The translations under genes were made by a program, and so were the position numbers. Positions 42,077 through 52,300 of a DNA stretch of 64,000 nt are shown piece after piece. Source of the DNA: Favolaschia claudopus. Its lineage: Eukaryota; Basidiomycota; Agaricomycetes; Agaricales; Mycenaceae. How positions within the stretch are numbered: the stretch's first letter is position 1; every line of letters begins with the position of its first letter. The stretch lies in the NCBI GenBank assembly GCA_037176885.1, contig JAWWNJ010000021.1, positions 372,001 through 436,000 of the forward strand, written 5' to 3'. A model generated the notes under the pieces. The model ran no database searches, was not told where the DNA came from, and was given only the letters and a program-made list of their open reading frames with translations.

Positions 42077-42928
42077 TTGATGGGAACGTATGCGGAGAGA
42101 CTCGCCTTCAACCACCTTGACACTCCACGACGTTCCGCCTCGTCAATTCGCTCGTTTCCGCCACCATCTCGTTCCCAATCAACGCCAATTTCCGCAACAC
42201 GCCATCGGCCACCTTATATCCTGATTAAAGGTGCGTGTTTCGTTCACTCTCTCCCCCTCGTCGGTCTCATCCACCTCCCTTCAGCTCCTTCTGACGAGCG
42301 CGGATCTCGCTGCTACACGTCAATTTCAGCACGACAACGAACTCCACACTCGAGGGCCGTCAAGATGCGCTCGTTCAATCAGCCACGCCGTCCACGTCCG
42401 CTCACGCAAGCCCTCGCAAACCTGACCCTTACCTCCCACTCTCTATTACGACGCCGACGCCCCGCCGCCACTTTCCCCCACGTTCCCTATGTCTACTCTA
42501 CGCCACATCTACCTCGCCGCCGTTCCTCAGCCCAACTACCGCCTACCTCGCAATCCCACCCAACTCCTATTCGCTACCACCGCCCGCCGCCATCGTCCCC
42601 AAGGGAATCTGACAGCATGTCGTCAATCAGGCTTCGACGCCGCTGCCTTCCTCGCCAACACTCCGCCTTCTACCTCAAAACCTCCATCCAAGCTTCACAC
42701 CGCCGCCATTCGCTTGTTTCCGATACCTGCACCAATCCTGCCCCTCAAGCCCTCGACACGGCGCTCCCGCTACTCCCTTCCCCCGATTCTCCCTCTTCGC
42801 CGCTCTCTCAACGCCGTTTCCCTCGCGCTTCTCTCGCCATCACCACCTTCGTCTCCAGCCGCCACCAACTATCCCGACCCCGCCGTCTTCTGCCCGGACA
42901 ACACCTAGGTCCCCGCCTCGCGCCATGA
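42077..42928 (+). other. Pyrimidine-rich stretch with long low-complexity open frames
   Basis: Two overlapping plus-strand frames (283 and 139 codons) are open because the strand is extremely C/T-rich (Pro, Ser, Arg, His products). Neither shows a domain, and the bias affects all frames. It could be a 5' region of the gene at 43413, a disordered protein, or promoter-like CT-rich DNA as often lies upstream of fungal genes. I do not call a gene. Confidence 0.3.
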
Positions 42929-43412
42929 AACGCGCCGTTTCGACTCTAAAATTCAGCAAGTCAGCATCCAATCTAGTAGAACAAGCGAAATCGACGTGCG
43001 CGGTGAGTCGCTTCGCCGTACATTTATCAGCACTAATTTATTGAGTGACTTCTGGGGTAACTCTCAAGACGGTGCCAGCTTCACTCTCATGACTTTTGTA
43101 TAGGTCGGCTTTGCGGCCGAGTTGAAGCTTGAGGTATGATTCTACAGGTATCGCGAACACTTCGGGCGACTGATTCGTGTATAAAGCTACCACTGGCCGT
43201 TCACAGCTGAGTCCGCGGGTGCTCTGTAATGGTTTTGATGCGGATTGATGTTTCGCCGACACAGGTCTCATCAAGGCTCATTCTTTATGGTGTTCCAGGT
43301 ACGGGTGTCTGCTTCGTGTTCGGGTACAATGCTGACACTTGGACTTCAGGAGTCGTGAATTAGAGCTGGCATCGTGCGACTTCCGCTAAGTTCCCGTTGA
43401 ACTGTGCCGACG

Positions 43413-44256
43413 ATGGCTGATGTACATATTCTGGAAGGCACGGTTGTTCGTGATGCGTGCTATTCAAGGGCAGTCAAAGGTATGTTTTGCTTTATACTCG
43501 GACTTGAACATGCCGCAAACTTCGTATCATTGTAGGTCGGTGGACATGCCATCCGGCGCTGGGAGAGAATGAGTCGCAACCATCGACGGTGTGCGATTCA
43601 AATAAAATATGTATTGATTTACTCGCATCATATGCAGCGAGAGGCTGCCGCAGCGCAGCATTATCAATGGAGTAAGTTCTTCCCGCTCGACTGGGTTCTG
43701 CTATGTCGCTTGCTAACGGGAATTTCTTTGGATAGCTCGGTCGATATGAATGTGGACCTTCGACGGTATGTAAGATATAAGGTATAGTTTATACAATAGC
43801 TAACATATGGTAGACAGCACCGGCGCGCCGGTAATAAAAGGTACTTTTCCGTCTGTACGAGAATCTCGCTGATTCCGCCCCCACTCAGATGTGGCGAGAC
43901 AACGGGACGACGCGCACCATTCAAAAAGGTACATCGTTACCTATAGCAGAATCTCGCTGACTTCACTCCCACTTGACACTTAGATTGCGTGAACAATATG
44001 TGGTTTGGTCACAGCTAAGTGCCGTCACATTGAGCGATGAGTATGATTCTGAGATATGTCATAGATTCACGGAAAACGCGTCTAGGTGAGTGTTGTGCGA
44101 TGGTGAATACTTTACCGATTCTGATATGGAGTTGGATAGGAGACGGCGCGTCGTCAACTCCTGGGCGTGGTCTCAAAGGATATTTGCTTGGCCAGTGAGT
44201 GGGTAGCTCATGGAAGTTCGTTAACTGATTTCCTTTGCTAGGACTGTGAAGACTAA
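43413..44256 (+). CDS. Eight-exon gene, 153-aa protein of unknown function
   Basis: Exons 43413-43479, 43536-43671, 43736-43765, 43814-43830, 43889-43928, 43984-44085, 44140-44194 and 44242-44256 join in phase at every junction. They give a single frame from ATG to TAA (459 coding plus 3 nt). All seven introns begin GT and end AG, are 47-64 nt, and several contain CTAAC-like branch sites. The protein starts MADVHILEGTVVRDACYSRA, has a Cys-containing early part, a charged helix (RQHRRADVARQRDDAHHSKR), then YVVWSQLSAVTLSDE and SWAWSQRIFAW, ending DCED. The 17-nt and 30-nt exons are unusual but essential to keep phase. No domain recognised. An in-frame stop upstream supports this start, though a 5' extension through another exon is possible. 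Confidence 0.7.
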
Positions 44257-44355
44257 TCAATTGCAGGGGTATAATTGTCTATAGTACAGCTTGGTGGTGG
44301 TAGTACTAGTATGCTAGATTGAATAGTAATACAAGATTAAATTAGAACGAGTACA

Positions 44356-44590
44356 ATGACTGTGTAGACACAGTCAAGTGGACTGCGTGAATGCGCGCCA
44401 GATTGACTGTGAGGGTACTGCTAGGCTGGCTGTGGTAGCGCAGCCAGGTTGACCGCGAAGTTGGCCATAACGCAGTTGGAATGGCCGTGCGGGCACAGTC
44501 AGCCCGACCGCGGTTGCGCGGTCAGGCTAGCCCAATGCCACGGTCGAACGAGCCAGCGCACGCGCGGCTGTTCCGGCTGTGACTTCTGCC
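44356..44590. repeat. Array of about 23-bp hairpin-forming repeats
   Basis: About eight diverged units of the form GACTGYG-loop-CRCAGTC. Examples are GACTGTG...CACAGTC at 44359, GGCTGTG...CGCAGCC at 44427 and GACCGCG...CGCGGTC at 44507. The two sides of each unit tend to vary together. Confidence 0.55.
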
Positions 44591-44596
44591 CACAGT

Positions 44597-45412
44597 GGAT
44601 CACGGTGGAAGTAGAGAAGAGACACGAGAACAATAAGTTATCTAACCGGAATCCGCGCTACAAATGCATATATGTAGATTGAAAGCGACTAGAACTGCCT
44701 TCCTAACGCGCCTACGCACGAGGCATTCTCTCCAGAATTGCGTCCAAGACGGCGATGACGATGACGAGCAAGGTGGATGTCGGCCAAAATGAAGTCAGGA
44801 TTTCGGCGATAAAAGATAGTCGTTTTGAAGCCCGGATTACGGCGAGTCCTCCGATACCAAAATCATGCTATTTGTCGTCGAAACGAGAGAGATACGAAGG
44901 AGAGAAGAAGACAAGAGGTGGGCGGACAGAAATATTACGATATCATGCTGCGAGGGGGGGGAGGGGGGTCACGGGGTTCGGTCCGACCTCCGCACACCGC
45001 AAATGCTGAGGCGAGATGTTTGGACAGTGTTTGGATGCTGACGCAATACTAAGAGTGTCATCCTTTCTGCCGAACCTACCGAAGGCGGAAGACCAAGATC
45101 AATCTACGAACTTCATACAGTATGGTCCTCGCACACACCAGAGAACTACACAGACGGGGACCTGACATATAACTTGTGGGTGGTTCTCACTTTGTACTAA
45201 GAAATCTGTCAAGAATTGAAGGAGCTACATGAAATCTAAGTGTCGCCTCTTTAAGAAATCTCAAGGAGCTCGGACCGACCACCGACCATCGGCCGAGGGA
45301 GGGCATGATATCCGGATTTGTTCGGCCGCCCACCTCTTGGAAGAAGACGTGTTTTTTGTGCTTTCTTCTCATGTGATGCGACGTGGTGTCATTACATCTG
45401 CAAACTGCTGTA
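44597..45412. mobile_element. Repeat family 2, copy 2 (split by a MITE)
   Basis: 44597-44911 and 45340-45412 together match 16862-17233 of the first copy nearly base for base, including GGATGTCGGCCAAAATGAAG and the right TIR. The left end is truncated. The MITE at 44912-45339 interrupts the match. Confidence 0.9.
44912..45339. mobile_element. hAT-type MITE, copy 1 (428 bp)
   Basis: Inverted ends CAAGAGGTGGGCGG, with TTACGATATCATG near the left and CATGATATCCGG near the right end. GAAGAAGA is duplicated at 44904-44911 and 45340-45347. The uninterrupted target at about 17157-17175 shows a single copy, which proves the insertion. An 8-bp duplication fits the hAT superfamily. It contains a G-run (about 44945-44967) and no transposase. 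Confidence 0.95.
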
Positions 45413-45553
45413 ATGTTAGCTGCAAATTCCGTGATTATTCTGATTAAACTTGAGAGAAGAACACTGGAATCAACAACTTTCAGCGGAGATACTTCCTAAA
45501 AAGGGATGATCGGAGTTTGAAATTGCCATCTATCAATTTACGGCTAAGTGCCA

Positions 45554-45613
45554 CCAGCCGTTATAGTAGGGTATACTCAGCTTGCTCGTCATTCCGCCCA
45601 CTATAACGGCTGG
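45554..45613. repeat. 60-bp hairpin element
   Basis: CCAGCCGTTATAGT and its inverted complement ACTATAACGGCTGG enclose a 32-bp loop. The ends resemble the CAGACGTTATAG ends in the foldback arms at 19.5 kb. Confidence 0.6.
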
Positions 45614-45619
45614 CGACGA

Positions 45620-45930
45620 GCCTATAATACTGTAGTGTTTCGGTCAATTCATATGTCACGCGTCACCGGCCCGATTTTTTACTGAAATTTTCGTTCTGTC
45701 ACAGGTCACCGAGAGCATTTACGAACTGGTTAAAAATTTGACGAAAAACCGTCAAAATTTTGATTTTTCCTCCACACATCATTTCTTTCTCCTCGGACAA
45801 CGTTCCTGCCCCATCTCTGATGTTTGAAGCCTCGCTGAGTTCTTTTTCACTTGCTCTACACTTTCGTTGCCCCTTTTCTGCAGGGAAAACCATACCAAGT
45901 AATGAGGTTTTGTTCAACTTCAAAACGATT
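45620..45930. other. No gene recognised
   Basis: Short frames only; downstream flank, in minus-strand terms, of the Harbinger fragment. Confidence 0.3.
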
Positions 45931-45935
45931 TGGTC

Positions 45936-46130
45936 TCAAGGCCTTGTTTGGGTGGAAAATGACTCGTTGTATTCCTTCTTCTCGAATGACCCCTGGAGAC
46001 CCCGCATTCCCCACTCGGCAGTCTGACGATAAGAAAGGAGCTCGCGGTCGAAGGCGAGTCGTTCTTGAATCTCGTCTCGTGTGCCCGTCATGCGCATGGA
46101 AGGACGATGTTGCAGCATCGCTGATGCTGA
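45936..46130 (-). pseudogene. PIF/Harbinger-type DDE transposase fragment
   Basis: A 60-codon minus-strand frame contains LLSYRQTAEWGMRGLQGSF, a highly conserved C-terminal segment of basidiomycete DDE_Tnp_4/Harbinger-like transposases (the Glu of EWGM is the likely third catalytic residue). It is preceded by TRDEIQERLAFDREL. After GSF the frame diverges from the usual GRLR continuation and ends. A possible intron (46137-46192) places it directly next to the zinc-ribbon gene, but the frames do not join. Confidence 0.7.
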
Positions 46131-46192
46131 TCGTACCTACCACTGTGTTAGCTATGGACGCGGAATTGAGAATTGACCTAGAGAGAACTTAC

Positions 46193-47610
46193 TGTGATGG
46201 GAGGCCGCGAATCCAGAGCGTGCACGTCAAGTGCACGTTTGCCGCCTTGCTCCAAGACCAGCGAGGGTGAAGCAGTCCGCTTGCGCGAAGTTGCTGAAGG
46301 TGCGAGGATTAGAGCAAGACATCGATGGGAGGGGATACTGCGACTCACCATCCTCGCCCAAGCTCCATACATCGTCGTCATCCGGAAGCAGTCGTTCGGG
46401 AAAGATCTCTTCGACGTCGGAATCTGAGTCTATGTCACGGAGAGAGCGAGCTGGAAGAAGGTAAGTGGCCGGCTTATGCTAAGTGTCAAAGGAACCTCCA
46501 TACCGTGATCATCGATCTCCTTCTTGACCTTGACAGGCTTCTCGTCCTCAGCGGCTGAGCTCGACGAATCCGATTCTGAATCCCCCCCAGCAGCTGAATC
46601 TTCAGCCTCAGACAACCCAGCCTCTACAGAAGACGTCCGCGCTGCCACCACTCTGGTCCGTGATTTGCTCCGCGACTTCCGTCTCTGGGTCTTCTTGGGA
46701 GCCTCTGGTTCGGACTCGGACTCAGGCTCCGAAGGGATGGGCTCTCCTCCTGCTGTCAAGGCGTCCAAAGCGTCATCGAACGACTCCCACACTGCGTCCG
46801 GTATCCTGTGCTTGGTGGCTGGCGACTGAATCAAGACACAGCGCAAAAATCAAAGAATCTGGGACCCACCAATCCGAACGACGTGCTCTTTGTAGTTACG
46901 GCCAGCAGGCCCCTTCACCTCGTCCAGCAATACACCGGTGACTGTCCGATTCACCACATACAGCGACTGTTTCGATTTGCCCAGCAAGACCCAATGAAAT
47001 TGTGATGCCTCTTCTGCCTCTTCGGGATAGCGTCGGTCAAGATACTCGAATAAAAGAGGTCAGACACGACGGAGCCAACCATCAATCTCCTCCTTCGACC
47101 ACTGCAATCCAAACTCCAGGATAGTGTCCTCGCGGGTCTCGAAAGCGGTCAGTCCCTTCGCTTTGAGGTCGTTCGCAAGCTCTTTTGAGTAAGGCTGCTT
47201 GATACGAAGCTTGACGACTTGACGATTTACATCCAGACCACAAACCATGACTTGAATGCTATGTACGTGAATCATCTTCTCCTCCTTTGTCTTGTTTTTC
47301 TGATGGATGTAACCCTTTTCCGCCCGCCGCACTGCCCTTGCCTTCCTTGTGGCGGAAGCCGGAATAGAATCAGATTTTTTCGTCCGTCCCAATTATAATC
47401 CAAAAAATCTCGGGATTTATGGTCTGACTTGGAAGACTAATTCCTTCCGAGCCTCTGAGTCGGTCAACTTTTGCTAGATCGATGGACTCGTTTGCGGTGG
47501 CCACAGTTTTTGCATTTGGTATCGTCGTCGACCTTTGCACCTTTCTTTTTTGGCTCGAACCCCGCACACTGTGAGGAGCACCCCTTGCCTGACTTCCCAA
47601 AGCACGGCAT
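46193..47610 (-). pseudogene. Zinc-ribbon multi-exon gene with internal stop
   Basis: The minus-strand start MPCFGKSGKGCSSQCAGFEP (47610) leads to CKNCGHRKRVH, a C/C...C-x2-C-G-H...H zinc-ribbon-like module of 48 codons. Further exons encode ARAVRRAEKGYIHQ, LEFGLQWSKEEIDGWLRR, then after an in-frame TGA (47060-47062) LLFEYLDRRYP, FHWVLLGKSKQSLYVV and VTGVLLDEVKGPAGRNYKEH. A Ser/Glu-rich tail with EVFFP-like acid patches follows. Introns: 46826-46869, 46451-46503 and 46294-46348, all GT-AG and in phase. The intron between the ribbon and the next exon is unresolved. The order matches a basidiomycete multicopy family I remember but cannot name. The TGA replaces a probable Arg (CGA). The function is unknown. 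Confidence 0.6.
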
Positions 47611-48056
47611 GGGGGCTGCAGGAACTACCGGGCCCCCCAGAAAAGGAAATGATCATCAGTTGCAATCACCGCGCCACTCAACGCGTTCATCCTCGCTCTC
47701 TCGCTCATACGCGCTCGTAAAAGGCTCGCACACCCCGGGACTTCAAGAACACTCTGCCAACAGAATGAAATCATAACCCTGCACATAGAAATTCGTCTTA
47801 TATCTACGCGTTTGCTTCGAATTCCGACTCGCACAGCGAATCTTCGGATCTTTCCACTGCTAATAGTTCAAATAATGAGCCTCTCGAGACTGGGGACTGG
47901 CGTGCCGGCAATCGTCAGGTTCAGTGTTCCCGATGCTCTGTACATATATGTTGGACATGGATGTGATCCGGGCTCTCGGCCCATGGAAAACCAACTGGAA
48001 TAGTAAACGATGCAAAGACCGCGTTGGTGTGTAGTTTTGGCCTTGATTGACGCGTT
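47611..48056. other. No gene recognised
   Basis: Upstream region shared by the divergent minus-strand zinc-ribbon gene and the plus-strand transposase-like gene; short frames only. Confidence 0.3.
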
Positions 48057-48536
48057 TTGGGTCATTTACATGTCTCTAGCTGCGCTCAAGTCGTCGAACC
48101 GCGCTTCGCTTACCCTGACATACCTATTCAATCTGTTGGCACCAATGTAGTCTCCGGTATTCCATGCGTTGGTGCATACTTCCGCTGGGATGTGGGACCC
48201 ATCTTGAAAACCTATCCTTTAATCATTCACGACGCGTCGTCACATCATCGGCCTCGTTATACCCTTCTGTCCGCTGATTTTGTTACGTCGATTATTCGCG
48301 TACAATCTACTGACTGCTCCGGATTTGTGTCGGTTGCTGGCGGCTGTTGCGACGCCTGCAGAGCGGTGGATTCCGCGGTAGGGGTTGTTGAAAGTTGGGC
48401 CCAGCAATCATGGAAGAAAATCCCTTGACCGACTCAATCATGCTCAATTAGAAGCAAAACTGAATGCCTTGTCTCGACAACTGAAGGCAGAACAGGTTAA
48501 GGTCAATATACCATCCTCACCTTGAAGATATTCTGA

Positions 48537-49359
48537 TGTCGGAAAATCCGAATTTACCTGATCAAGCTTGACGAGGCTTGACGGGGGTATCAAGCTTGAT
48601 CAGGCTCCCAGTGCCGTTGATCAACTGATGTCAAGCTTGATCAAGTAGGGTCAAGCCATATCAAGCACTGTCAAGTAGTATCAGGATGAGGCCGAAAAAC
48701 TGCTCCAACACACCCTATGTACTTAGACTTTCATTCTTGAAGTATACAGTGTCCATGTAAGCTCACATCATAAAGATATGGGAAGTGAATTTGTGAATTC
48801 ATGACCGACTTATATTATAATTCAATTGAAGATAGAATTCAATTGTCAGATCTCAGAGTCTATGGGACTACATTTGTAGGTACAATGACATTGTAAACTA
48901 CTTCTGCATTCAAGACACGCACATTGATGATGATATCACGCCTGCAAGTGGAGTATTACCATGATATGTGACGTAGACCACCTCATTATGTTAAAGGTTC
49001 CTTAGCATAGTGGTTGTAGTGTCGTTTTATTACTTAGTCGCGCGGGTTCGAACCGCTCGATGCGAAATACCTATAAATTCTAACTTAAATAGTAAATAGA
49101 AGTCTTATCTTAGAGTATCAAACACTTTGAAGTAGATAAGTATAGGTACTATAATAGAAAGCGCAACAGAATTGTTACATTTTGACCATTTTCCCCGCCC
49201 AACCTTGATCAAGACCTATCAAGCAATATCAGGCCGTCAAGCATGATCAGTGCTTATAAGTCTTTTTTGGACCTTATCAACCGACCCCAAACTTGACAGC
49301 CTGATCAAGCTTGATATTGGTATATTTGGCCCTATCACCTGATTTCGGATTTTCCGACA
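48537..49359. mobile_element. TIR element, 823 bp, with iterated TCAAGCTTGA palindromes and a tRNA-like core
   Basis: Ends TGTCGGAAAATCCGAA and its inverted complement; TGA flanks both sides (48534-48536 and 49360-49362). Inside each end the word TCAAGCTTGATC or part of it is iterated (about 48567-48675 and 49204-49312). A tRNA-like sequence lies at 49003-49075. No transposase. A 3-bp duplication would fit a PIF/Harbinger-type element. Confidence 0.8.
49003..49075 (+). ncRNA. tRNA-like relic inside the TIR element
   Basis: A-box-like TTAGCATAGTGGTTG and a perfect B box inside GCGGGTTCGAACCGC, 35 bp apart, as in a tRNA. The T arm folds with at least four pairs; the acceptor and anticodon stems do not. 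A tRNA-derived sequence is likely, a functional tRNA unlikely. Confidence 0.45.
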
Positions 49360-49367
49360 TGATAACC

Positions 49368-49794
49368 CAAGAGGAGGGCGGCCGAGTAAATCCGGATATC
49401 ATGCCCTTCCTCGGCCGATGGTCGGTGGTCGGTCCGAGCTCCTTGAGATTTCTTTAACAGGCAACACTTAGATTTCTTGTAGCTCCTTCAATTTTGGACA
49501 TATTTCTTAGCACAAAGTGAGAGCCCCCCAAAGCAATATGTTCCGACTCCGCCTGTGCACTTTTTGTGTTTATGCGAGGGCCGTACTGTATGCAGTTCAC
49601 AGATTGATCTTGATGTTGTGCTTGAGGCGGTTTCGGCAGAGTGATGACAAGGCTACATCGCGTCAGCATCCAAACGTCTCGCCAGTGATTTTTGCGGTGT
49701 GCGGAGGTCGGTACGGTCACGTGGCCCCCCTCCCCCCCCCCCTCGCCATTTTTCTAGGCATGATATCATCAATTGTTTGTTCGACCTCCTCTTG
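49368..49794. mobile_element. hAT-type MITE, copy 2 (427 bp)
   Basis: Inverted orientation relative to copy 1, with ends CAAGAGGAGG. TGATAACC is duplicated at 49360-49367 and 49795-49802. Length, TIR and internal sequence (including the C-run near 49727-49743) match copy 1. It inserted immediately beside the right end of the preceding TIR element. Confidence 0.95.
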
Positions 49795-50604
49795 TGATAA
49801 CCTTCCAGAAAAACAATTACTGGGCAGGATCTGCGCCGCCTTGACGTCTCCGAGCTCACACCCTCGGAAAAGATCACACACCGCGCATTGAGTCTCCTTG
49901 GGGAGATGTTTGATGCCCCCGTCAATCCATTCATTACGCCGACACTCTCCCTCTCTGAACAAATGATTCAGCTAGCGTCAAGTCTGCTCACACGGCCTGT
50001 GCACTGTTTGTGAAGCACGACGGTGATTTCTTTTCGCACCAGCTCTACGGGGATCTTCAGTGTATGATCAAGAATATGATATTTAAAATTGCGCTCTCCA
50101 TGATTTTGAATCCGATGCTGAAAGTCTTCCTTTGTCTTCTGGGAGACGACGTCCTGGAGATCCTTTTTGGAAGGTCAAGGATGATTGGCGGACATTCCCC
50201 CAAACCATGATGTTGATGAATTGCGCCGGCGCATCTGTTCCGCCCTTCGTATTGACAAAATCTTTGAGAAATATCCTCATTTCCAGCGTCGACCTCGGCG
50301 CCTTCGTCTAGTCCGAAACCGTGATGTTGATCACCTTTCGCCTCGGGAGTGGCAGGGTGAACTTACCGCGGGCTCGTGCGACATTCATGCCTGCTATCAC
50401 GCAGGAGTTGCCCAAGCGAAAGAAGTTCTCGCCAAATACGGTTGCGACATGGATTCTACCGCTCGATTCTCTGAGGAAGGCTTTCACTTGATGTGGCCCA
50501 AGGGAGGGAAATATTCTGGACTTTCCAACAAGGAGGTGGATCGATCTTTAGAAAATGTGTCTGCTGCCATTGAGAGCGCTGGGCTCTCTCCGCATGCTTG
50601 AGAT

Positions 50605-52300
50605 TCATCTCACCGTTCCCCTCCCCCGCCGTGGTCGTCAGCGGCCAGCGGGAAGTAGTAATGTGTCATTATTCTAAAATTTCGCAATATAAATTGTTTC
50701 GTCTATGTCTCCCTACGTGTGATGTAGTGCTGGTATAGGTACAGGATGGCTACTGACTATGCCGGGGGATTCTGGTCAATTCTAGCGGATTCTAAGAAGG
50801 CTCCAATCGCGTAATGGATTAGAGTGGCTTACTGTATAGGTCGGCTAGGTGTCTTACAAACCATCATGAGGTCAGACAGACCGCTATGAGCAGTCTGGGA
50901 TTTTTCCGACATGGCAAACTGTGGTGTACGACGGGCAGACATAGTTCGACAGTTGCTTGAGTACAGTATGTACTTAGAATAGAATGGATGTATGTATAGA
51001 TTGCATGCACAGATTGAAGCGAGCTTCCCCTCCTATGTGGACCCTTGTCCAGATACCCAACATTCGCTCTCTATCTCAAGTCAATTATAAAGTCAATTAG
51101 ACGAGCACTGGTCGGTGATGAGCACGCTCGTGCGCTGCTTATGTTCATTTGTTTATTTTGATTAGATCACGCCACCGTTCATTCCAAGGGGTCCCAAATT
51201 CGAGGGTTTTCGACACCAGGTCTCATTTGGCGCAGTTCTAGGTGTTGAACACGATTATGCTATTGCCGAAGTCATAGGATGAACCGTCGTCGAGCTTGAG
51301 AGCAAAAGATTATTCCTATATCGGGGCTGATAAGGCGGTTTACAGCATGGTTACAGCATGGACTGGACTGCCACTCCAAATGAAGTAATCTCTCATAGGT
51401 GTCATCAAGTGCCGTCATTTGCTGGATTTCTTTGTTCAACATCATCGAGAGTGCTCATTTGAACCGTCCAGACTGTGTGTCATGAGCCCCAGAGCCCATT
51501 TCCGCGAAAAAATCAGAAAAATCAGATTTGAGGGTTATATAAGCTGATTTCCCACGGGGGAGGGGGGTCAGCTGAAGCCCTTAAAAAAAAGTCGACCCGA
51601 TATCCGTTTTTCGAATGCCAATTCCCCCTTGATTTTGGCTCTCGAAGGGCTGATTTACTCTATTTTGGCCGGACATTCAGCCCTGAAAAATCGATTTTTC
51701 GCCCCAGGACTTGGTCAAGCCGATTTTCGCACCAAAATTGAGCTTGAAACTGCTGAACTCCCGCGGATTTGGCTACCCAAGCGTCAATTTTGGCTTCGGG
51801 TTCACCCTCCAAACTAACTACACTTACAAAGATTTCTCGCGCGGAGCGCGATTTACTCTATTTCAACCGGACTTTTGCACATTTCTGGCTGTTTTACTCT
51901 ATTTTTCGGCCGGACATTGGGCGATTTCTGGCTGTTGATTTACTCTATCCGCGACGGACCTAATAGGTAGTGACTGGGGGCCTGCCTAGATCCCCCTGTC
52001 CGAACCATCATTTCGTTCCCACGGTTTTTGAGACTGCAGAAATCGCTGGACATTTTCGATTTTTTTGACCTTCCAAAATTGTGGAGAAATTGTCCGAACC
52101 GCGGAATCTAGGGTCCAATCGTACTATCAGGGGTCCTCTTATGTGACGGGTTTGATAAGGCCTCATCGACTGGGCACTGAATGTCGTACTCGAGCGTGTC
52201 AATAAGGAGGCCAATCAGCTGATTGATCCAGTGCATGGATTCGTACGTCTGCCGGGAGATACATGGGGGTGGGAAACAGTCTTGAATTCTTGGAGTATGC
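50605..52300. other. No gene recognised; degenerate repeats
   Basis: Around 51645-51945 the phrase GATTTACTCTATTTTGGCCG and variants occur four times. TTTGTCCGAACC-like motifs appear at about 52005 and 52097 and echo the repeat at 1.2-1.6 kb. No credible gene. Confidence 0.35.

Larger units (their letters stand above)
48057..50604 (+). pseudogene. Transposase-like gene of an agaricomycete repeat family, split by two elements
   Basis: 5' part (48057-48530): LLSADFVTSIIRVQSTDC, a Cys cluster (DCSGFV...CCDAC), then in another frame RKSLDRLNHAQLEAKLNALS, a coiled coil. 3' part (49795-50604): SAHTACALFVKHDG, then QLYGDLQCMIKNMIFKIAL, VFLCLLGDDVLEILFGRSR, and after a one-base shift near 50201 DELRRRICSALRIDKIFEKY, RDVDHLSPREWQGEL and the end. 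The LLG-D-LE-LFG and VDH-P--W-G motifs recur in a high-copy agaricomycete family thought to be transposon-encoded. The two parts are separated by the TIR element at 48537-49359 and the MITE at 49368-49794. At least three frameshifts. The family name and chemistry are unknown to me. Confidence 0.6.

Noticed and set aside
42077..42928. 283-codon Ser/Pro/Arg protein
   Set aside because: Extreme C/T bias keeps several frames open; no domain or splice support. Kept only as a described CT-rich stretch.
49003..49075. Functional tRNA gene
   Set aside because: A and B boxes are present but the acceptor and anticodon stems do not pair; called a relic only.
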